From NCBI GenBank assembly GCA_947174615.1, contig CAMWJQ010000090.1, positions 1 to 10,953 on the forward strand: 10,953 nt of DNA, in the 5' to 3' direction. The stretch is from an uncultured Lachnospiraceae bacterium. GTDB lineage: Bacteria; Bacillota; Clostridia; Lachnospirales; Lachnospiraceae. The position numbers and the translations under genes are program-made. The notes below the pieces were generated by a model that worked only from the letters and a program-made list of their open reading frames with translations, did not search any database and had not been told where the DNA came from. This document shows, piece by piece, positions 10,101-10,953 of this stretch (its first letter is position 1; each line of letters opens with the position of its first letter).

Positions 10101-10720
10101 GTCATTCCACCTGTCCCTGGAGTTGCTCTCCAGATATTGTTATAATCTGTAGGAACTATATCATCTTTCCAGTATTTTCCTGTTGTGGTGGTTGTACTCT
10201 CAAAACTGCCGTTTTTCAGCACATTTCCGCCTTCTTCATTCGTGCTCTCGGCAGCAGTCTTTTCTTCCTCCTCCTCGCTGGTTTCCTCATCTGTGCGTTC
10301 CTCCGTCTCTGATTCTGTCGCAGTTTCTGCTGCCGTACTTTCCTCAGATGAAGTGTTCTCCTCTGCTGAACTTTCTTCAGATGAAGTATTCTCCTCGCCA
10401 GAATGATCTTCTGCAGAGCTGTTTTCCTCTGTTGTGCCTTCTGACGCTTCCGCCGTACTGCTTCCTGAATACTCAGCAGATGAATTATTCTCGCCGGATC
10501 TCTTGTCCTCAGCAGATTCCTCTGATGACTCTTTATCTGCGAAAGAATCGTCTGCAGTTTCTTCCTCTGCTGAAGTTTTCTCTGCCGAAGATTCCTCTGA
10601 TTCTAACAGCTTTTCATTTTCCGCCAGAACCGGAACCCCGTTCTGCATCACCAAAGCTGCCGACAAAAGAACTGACAACCATCGTTTGTGACATTTTTTC
10701 TTTCGTTGAAACTTTCCCAT
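1196..10720 (-). CDS. Giant secreted multimodular polysaccharide lyase with two PL8 catalytic modules
   Basis: A 3174-residue exported protein, about three times the usual 800-1100 residues of family PL8 (hyaluronate, chondroitin AC/ABC and xanthan lyases). These enzymes cleave uronic-acid-containing or pyruvylated glycans by beta-elimination. Order of modules: signal peptide 1-33; acidic Ser/Glu-rich linker 34-165; CBM-like 166-335; Big_2 340-416; CBM-like 421-597; Big_2 598-674; PL8 copy 1 675-1475; PL8 copy 2 1476-2275; four InlB-type repeats 2281-2587; about seven Ig/MBG-like repeats 2594-3167. Both PL8 copies keep the family's catalytic residues. The ATG at 10720 is supported by a strong AAAGGTGGAGG site 6 nt away and by the signal peptide. 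The frame is open throughout, with no frameshift. No LPXTG, SLH or choline-type anchor is visible; the end is ILPKWMQRK. Substrate is probably a glycosaminoglycan-like polymer, but which one cannot be read from sequence. Confidence 0.95.
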   Translation of the reverse strand: MGKFQRKKKCHKRWLSVLLSAALVMQNGVPVLAENEKLLESEESSAEKTSAEEETADDSFADKESSEESAEDKRSGENNSSAEYSGSSTAEASEGTTEENSSAEDHSGEENTSSEESSAEENTSSEESTAAETATESETEERTDEETSEEEEEKTAAESTNEEGGNVLKNGSFESTTTTTGKYWKDDIVPTDYNNIWRATPGTGGMTFAIEDSADAKDGGKVFHISSTDNTARWDLAQPSIEIDGTKEYACTFWVKAENVTGTGMYMVLKRMVPGSGTKETISSEKITGTTDGWVQYRFTTESLPLEAGNQLQIDIFGEYMTGDVWIDDIRITPMEDESEGDTLSLSRTNLTLAPEKTHQLTVTGAGEETVTWASSDTEVATVDSDGLVTAVAPGEADVTAEVKGEVLTCKVTVKAPAEGETVVFSDDFEGELATSTNATMLKYWKDGKYPVAWDSIGFGTDTNAGDLQLEVTDTESYEGSHSVHVSTQDSATRISMTAKVENLDFTKEYKLRMWVKTKDVTGTGFYARSQIRTDKYINLGDGHKLKGTNDWTLYELSYPNVPELAGSTKSGSATIEVFAEKMTGEIWIDNVELVEVWSLKLDKKDMLLDVGETGTITPIGVPADKKVTWSSADETIAVVDENGEVTAIAPGIVEVTAAVDADHKAVCTVVVKDPEAEKQFQGMRDRWTERLTGNSLWKGDATSENYKKIIETNETSAEEARAKLVKDSTTELFSDLNLSMDLYKNGSTSTTSTDSVAYSTAVTRIQSMAVVYASEGSKYYQDEELKEDILYALQWYYDNVWNEELNNQAMFGNWYHWWISLPQGISNIVILMHDVMPADLLAGEAAVLKHFNEDPKTVYKVKGAAGPMEMTGANLAETSLASQLRGAACSDPLAVVNGTKYFDEFISVVEKGKEGILSDGSFIQHTNLAYTGGYGATLLNTADKLVYVSAGTDWEVASEKLEVLWNFIWDGIRPLYADGAVFDMVAGRGLARPTSSDLRTGRVILEAVALLSKSAPEQWKGKLQSFVKYQAQAGISAMGEEEYFTGRSSAAMSAVQDILNDESIEPDDNTGYAKVFGGMDKAVSHNPDFSLGISYASARTGRFEFGNEENKQGWHQSDGATYIYNGDPNQYSDNYWNTVDSQRLAGITTDHSTWTLKNWGDYPGNANLNGGSSVGQYATVSMNFKNYKDATNPNLAARKSWFVFDNEVVALGMGITGIDTSRTTETIVENKKINGSNKLIIDGEEQSTAVDNQKNSLTNVSWAWLEGNTGNDAMGYYFPEGSKLDVLRESRSGSWADVNGSAGMDTTEISRNYLSLAVPHGENAGNKLDSFKKESYSYVLLPSMNSEEVKAYAENPDIQVLSNSTFAQAVVDHKANAAGYIFWGDITTPVRIGEVEGTVGSVTTAKDPQTHTMRVGIADVHQNKDSLTFRIYGNNMSLAQGNDKVKAEFDKYGAVLTVDTKGAMGATIEVTLNYEDLPQEQLDELASMRETYAYSLTGNDMSDKTDAEYLTYMKKYEDAAAAALEQLNMDAGKGTKLFHDIELLDWANKGGANGDGSATLTTTTTRIKDIVVAYKSEGTKYYKDEEVKKAIDVCLDYLMSGFPNILNYHDRVFGNWWDWSIGIPKDLTIVGILLYDDLDERYRDELYNMIQILVPDVNYYWGRSANGRATRYTATGANGSEMAMNTVLNGMIGNDPISLLKASDTMVNELRYVESGEGFYKDGSFKQHGNFAYNGAYGVEKLRAVTTLATVLNNTTWECTDADSNIVYEWILNAFRPLYADGAIFDMVQGRSISRYNRSDITTGRYAMDAIVRLAATAPSKYKSALDMFAKTQAALGVAYDPVSYYGGMKSLSSLVIVKNLINDDSIPLDTETYTKIYGSMDKAVTHGDGYALGFSMFSSRNGGVESINNENLKGWNTSDGALTLYNGDQGQYGEGYWATVDHTRLAGITTNHETKSMSSNNNQTNDRDWVGGSALNMENYASVGMDFKSTISDLEAKKSWFVFGDQIVALGAGIATTAGDYTETIVENRKIGNDNKLLVDGSEAIAANGTEQKTANWAWLSENAKGSAIGYYFPEETQVTLKRETRTGKWSEVNANLKAGDADEVTKDYISIAVDHGAAPADAAYGYVLLPGKNSEEMTSYAENNGIEILSNTKQLQAAADTKSGVSGYNFWAAGESTVPEQNGIAKMTSDAPASVTMLNDGSKKIHLAIADPTQKSGAITLRLEGAGLAAVSGDEGVAMNADASGITITVNVSGKSGATFNATISSENAEQGEAVKYVTVTLHYPDGTPKTETIKVNTKFSEPEFEAEDENGKYGIKWYTDEEKTTLYDFDAEVAQDIALYGEYYYFEEPEKKVTVTFHYPDGKTETTSLKLSERLPKPEFEAEDENGKYGIKWYADEAKTILYDFNTEVTQDLNLYGAYYYYSEESKLTVTFHYPDGKTESVTLDLYAKVTQPEFEAEDENGKYGIKWYTDEAKTMTYDFNTAVSSDMNLYGSYYYYKDEEGGDDQKKVTVTLYYPDKIETVTLERNAKLSKPVFEAADANGKYGILWYADEAKTIFYNFDTDVTEDISIYGVYSYIYEETDGEESPKPTGIQAIRIEDQQYTGKAIKPAVIVYDGEKKLTEKTDYKVSYANNKKVGEAKVTITPCGNYEKASKFVVTFNIVQKEITKDNVTINYTPLMNIKQNKNGDIVGQTQKVTLKCGTLKVPAKEYTVTYLRDGKEVEKLTDAGVYQMILETTPNSSFHGRLEYDVALTDKILITDLKVSIPAQQWTGSELRPDVTVKYKNKAVSNEFFEIEYANNTNAGTASVVLTAKSDSEYYGSRTVNFTIKGTEIKKARIDGFMSTIDYTGQALSQNVTLVLNKGKADERTLQEDKDYTIQYGNNVNTGKASMTISGIGEFSGIVKKTFTVGKVNLQKAEGVQVSFAEPGLTGVPQDKSGAKPAVKVTFGEKLLVQDVDYKVSYTGNKAVGTNGKVSISGVGNYTGSLKNVLSFEITPKDIADNSITVDAADLKYAANGKYRAKVTVYDNGAKLASNEYSVSSIETENVSVNDETKCGTIKVTMEGRKNYSGTREVVIDIKETLISSAKVKVNGAYYYDNGAEVCPTIDKLEVTLGSGKNKVILQPETDFTIVGYGNNSKTGNATITIRGNGKYGGTKTIKFKILPKWMQRK
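1220..2941 (-). repeat. About seven Ig/MBG-like beta-repeats at the C terminus
   Basis: Residues 2594-3167 form a chain of units of roughly 75-90 residues, starting near 2594, 2669, 2761, 2835, 2915, 3001 and 3084. The recurring pattern is a YTG or WTG near the first strand, P-V-V, DYKVSY-NN---G-A-V-I, and a closing G-YYG/YTG----F-I. This beta-sandwich repeat, related to MBG-type Ig-like domains, is common in large clostridial surface proteins. Units 2 and 6 are degenerate. The chain ends in KILPKWMQRK with no sorting signal, so it may itself mediate attachment; that is inference. Confidence 0.75.
2960..3880 (-). repeat. Four tandem InlB-type B-repeats (acidic variant)
   Basis: Residues 2281-2356, 2357-2431, 2432-2512 and 2513-2587 (nt 3653-3880, 3428-3652, 3185-3427, 2960-3184) are four repeats of 75-81 residues. 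Each has VTVT-HYPDG, a P-FEAEDENGKYGIKWY segment, the TDEAKT-YDFNT-V hallmark of InlB B / Listeria-Bacteroides repeats, and LYG-YYY where the usual end is LYAKW. The DNA copies remain very similar (for example ATCCTCTGCCTCAAA recurs), so amplification is fairly recent; the fourth is the most diverged. The function is probably a rod-like spacer or adhesive stalk. Confidence 0.85.
3896..6295 (-). other. PL8 lyase catalytic module, copy 2
   Basis: Residues 1476-2275 follow copy 1 with no linker domain. Each landmark sits 802-805 residues after its counterpart: MR......LTGN at 1489-1500, GNWWDW at 1615-1620 (tryptophans W1617/W1618), TGAN with N1679, DGSFKQHGNFAYNGAYG with H1729 and Y1738, GRSISR with R1792/R1796, and E1907/N1910. 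Spacings of 50 (Asn-His), 9 (His-Tyr), 63 (His-Arg) and 115 (Arg-Glu) match those I recall for pneumococcal hyaluronate lyase. The alpha-toroid half is about 1477-1850 and the beta-sandwich about 1872-2270. This is the more canonical of the two modules. Confidence 0.92.
6296..8698 (-). other. PL8 lyase catalytic module, copy 1
   Basis: Residues 675-1475. An alpha/alpha-toroid half (about 676-1045) is followed by the beta-sandwich half (about 1072-1475). By comparison with the well-studied pneumococcal hyaluronate lyase, catalytic Asn is N875 in TGAN, His is H926 and Tyr is Y935 in DGSFIQHTNLAYTGGYG, the Arg pair is R989/R993 in GRGLAR, and the Glu/Asn pair is E1105/N1108. The 9-residue His-to-Tyr and 63-residue His-to-Arg spacings match the family. 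The aromatic patch reads GNWYHWW (W815, Y816) where the family usually has two tryptophans. The catalytic set is complete, so activity is expected, but glycan gripping may differ from copy 2. Confidence 0.9.
8699..8929 (-). other. Big_2-type Ig-like domain 2
   Basis: Residues 598-674 have the same Big_2 plan as the first: LKLDKKDMLLDVGETGTITP, then VTWSSADETIAVVDENGEVT (628-647), AIAPGIVEVTA and a closing CTVVVKDP. It joins directly to the first PL8 catalytic module, which starts with a charged helix near residue 675. Confidence 0.85.
8930..9460 (-). other. Carbohydrate-binding-like jelly-roll module 2
   Basis: Residues 421-597 repeat the plan of module 1: VVFSDDFEG opening, KYWKDGKYPVAW (443-454), MWVKTKDVTGTGFY (514-527) and FAEKMTGEIWIDNVEL (579-594) at the end. 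It pairs with its own following Big_2 domain, so the N-terminal part is a duplicated [CBM-like + Big_2] unit. The copies have clearly diverged, especially in the middle, and could bind different glycans or different stretches of one polymer. Confidence 0.65.
9473..9703 (-). other. Big_2-type Ig-like domain 1
   Basis: Residues 340-416 show the Big_2 pattern: a leading LSLSRTNLTLAPEKTHQLTV strand pair, the VTWASSDTEVATVDSDGLVTAVAPGEADVTA core and a closing CKVTV strand. The W-SSD--VATVD--G-VTA-APG signature is the standard hallmark of bacterial Ig-like group 2 domains, which are structural spacers and sometimes adhesive. Confidence 0.85.
9716..10225 (-). other. Carbohydrate-binding-like jelly-roll module 1
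   Basis: Residues 166-335 begin NVLKNGSFE and end DVWIDDIRI, the typical opening and closing strands of CBM4/9/22-type and related galactose-binding-like beta-sandwich modules. Internal landmarks are KYWKD (182-186), FWVKAENVTGTGMY (253-266) and FGEYMTGDVWID (317-328). These landmarks recur in the second module, so the two are duplicates. Such modules bind glycans and hold the enzyme on its substrate. The specific CBM family cannot be assigned by eye. Confidence 0.65.
10226..10621 (-). other. Acidic Ser/Glu-rich low-complexity linker
   Basis: Residues 34-165 consist almost entirely of Glu, Ser, Thr, Ala and Asp in motifs such as SSAEE, NTSSEES and EETSEEEEEK. No fold is expected. Inside it, an 11-residue unit (ENTSSEESSAE / ENTSSEESTAA, residues 110-131, nt 10328-10393) is repeated in tandem and the two 33-bp copies are still similar at DNA level, showing growth by repeat duplication. 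Such linkers in secreted Gram-positive proteins usually act as flexible, possibly glycosylated spacers; that role is inferred here. Confidence 0.85.
10622..10720 (-). other. Signal peptide of the giant lyase
   Basis: Residues 1-33 have a strongly basic n-region (MGKFQRKKKCHKRW), a hydrophobic core (LSVLLSAALVM) and a VPVLA motif at 29-33, giving likely signal peptidase I cleavage between Ala33 and Glu34. There is no lipobox cysteine at the cleavage point, so the protein is probably not a lipoprotein. The mature protein begins at once with an acidic low-complexity stretch. Confidence 0.9.
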
Positions 10721-10726
10721 ACACTA

Positions 10727-10737
10727 CCTCCACCTTT
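10727..10737 (-). promoter_or_regulatory. Strong ribosome binding site of the giant lyase gene
   Basis: On the minus strand AAAGGTGGAGG precedes the ATG at 10720 with 6 nt between GGAGG and the start codon, an almost ideal Gram-positive Shine-Dalgarno site. It fixes the start codon. The upstream edge of the site is only 2 nt from the end of a perfect inverted repeat. Confidence 0.88.
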
Positions 10738-10739
10738 CC

Positions 10740-10770
10740 ATTAGAATCCGGCGCCTGACAGGATTCTAAT
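10740..10770 (-). promoter_or_regulatory. Perfect 10-bp inverted repeat in the lyase leader (operator or mRNA hairpin)
   Basis: ATTAGAATCC (10740-10749) and GGATTCTAAT (10761-10770) are exact complements separated by 11 nt (GGCGCCTGACA), itself holding the palindrome GGCGCC. If transcribed, it forms a 10-bp stem ending 2 nt before the Shine-Dalgarno of the giant gene. Otherwise it could be a regulator operator. There is no U-tract after it on the minus strand, so it does not look like a terminator. Confidence 0.6.
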
Positions 10771-10953
10771 TATTAATAGCTAGTTGTATTTACATTTTAG
10801 CGTGCATTTTGGGGAAAATCTATCTGTTTTATTTTGTCTTTATTGTCAATTCTTGTGTTTTCTACCCTATTTTAGTTGTTTAATTTGTGATTTTTGCATT
10901 AATTTGGTATTGTATCCTTATATTACCTATGCGTATTGTCTATAATATTTACT
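10771..10953 (-). other. AT-rich upstream region of the giant lyase gene
   Basis: This flank is AT-rich and has no convincing gene. On the minus strand there is a perfect -35-like TTGACA (10844-10849), but no good -10 lies 16-18 bp downstream. A -10-like TAAAAT (10794-10799) has only a poor -35 (TAGATT, 10817-10822) at 17 bp. The promoter of the giant gene therefore probably lies here, but cannot be placed with confidence. Confidence 0.4.

Noticed and set aside
10183..10758. A 191-codon plus-strand open frame, with other serine-rich plus-strand frames, opposite the N-terminal part of the giant gene
   Set aside because: They mirror the low-complexity Ser/Glu codons of the real gene (GAA/TCT read backwards), have no ribosome binding site or recognisable domain, and overlap a gene with full domain support.
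10806..10819. Small palindrome ATTTTGGGGAAAAT upstream of the giant gene
   Set aside because: Only a 5-bp AT arm around GGGG; expected by chance in such AT-rich DNA, and with no U-tract context for a terminator.
10794..10849. Possible sigma-A promoter of the giant gene (TTGACA at 10844-10849 or TAAAAT at 10794-10799, minus strand)
   Set aside because: Neither hexamer has an acceptable partner at 16-18 bp, so no promoter is called; only the region is noted.

Overview
The window holds two complete genes, both for secreted proteins, arranged convergently. There is no RNA gene, mobile element or CRISPR array. Moderate GC in the genes, AT-rich spacers, strong GGAGG-type ribosome binding sites, Gram-positive-style signal peptides and the mix of extracellular modules (Big_2 Ig-like domains, InlB-type B-repeats, Y-x-G/F-x-I beta-repeats) suggest a Firmicutes gut or host-associated anaerobe, most likely a Lachnospiraceae-type Clostridium. 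That taxonomic placement is inference; no marker gene is present.

Layout. Positions 1-262 are an AT-rich leader with a good sigma-A promoter. 263-1150 (+) encodes a small secreted SGNH/GDSL-type hydrolase. 1151-1190 is a perfect 17-bp hairpin with U-tracts on both strands, which serves as a shared terminator. 1196-10720 (-) encodes one giant secreted protein of 3174 residues. 10721-10953 is its upstream region, with a ribosome binding site and a perfect 10-bp inverted repeat directly before it.

The giant protein is a multimodular polysaccharide lyase of family PL8 (the hyaluronate/chondroitin/xanthan lyase family). From the N terminus it has: signal peptide; about 130 residues of acidic Ser/Glu-rich linker; two successive units of [jelly-roll carbohydrate-binding-like module + Big_2 domain]; two complete PL8 catalytic modules back to back (offset 802-805 residues), each with the family's Asn/His/Tyr/Arg/Glu catalytic set; four acidic InlB-type B-repeats; and about seven Ig/MBG-like beta-repeats to the C terminus. 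There is no LPXTG motif, SLH domain or other recognisable anchor.

Working together. The giant protein probably binds and depolymerises an acidic extracellular glycan such as hyaluronan or chondroitin outside the cell. The SGNH protein could remove acyl groups from glycans, but the two genes are not an operon and a functional link is only a guess. The feature most worth follow-up is the tandem PL8 architecture, with a substituted aromatic-patch residue in the first copy.
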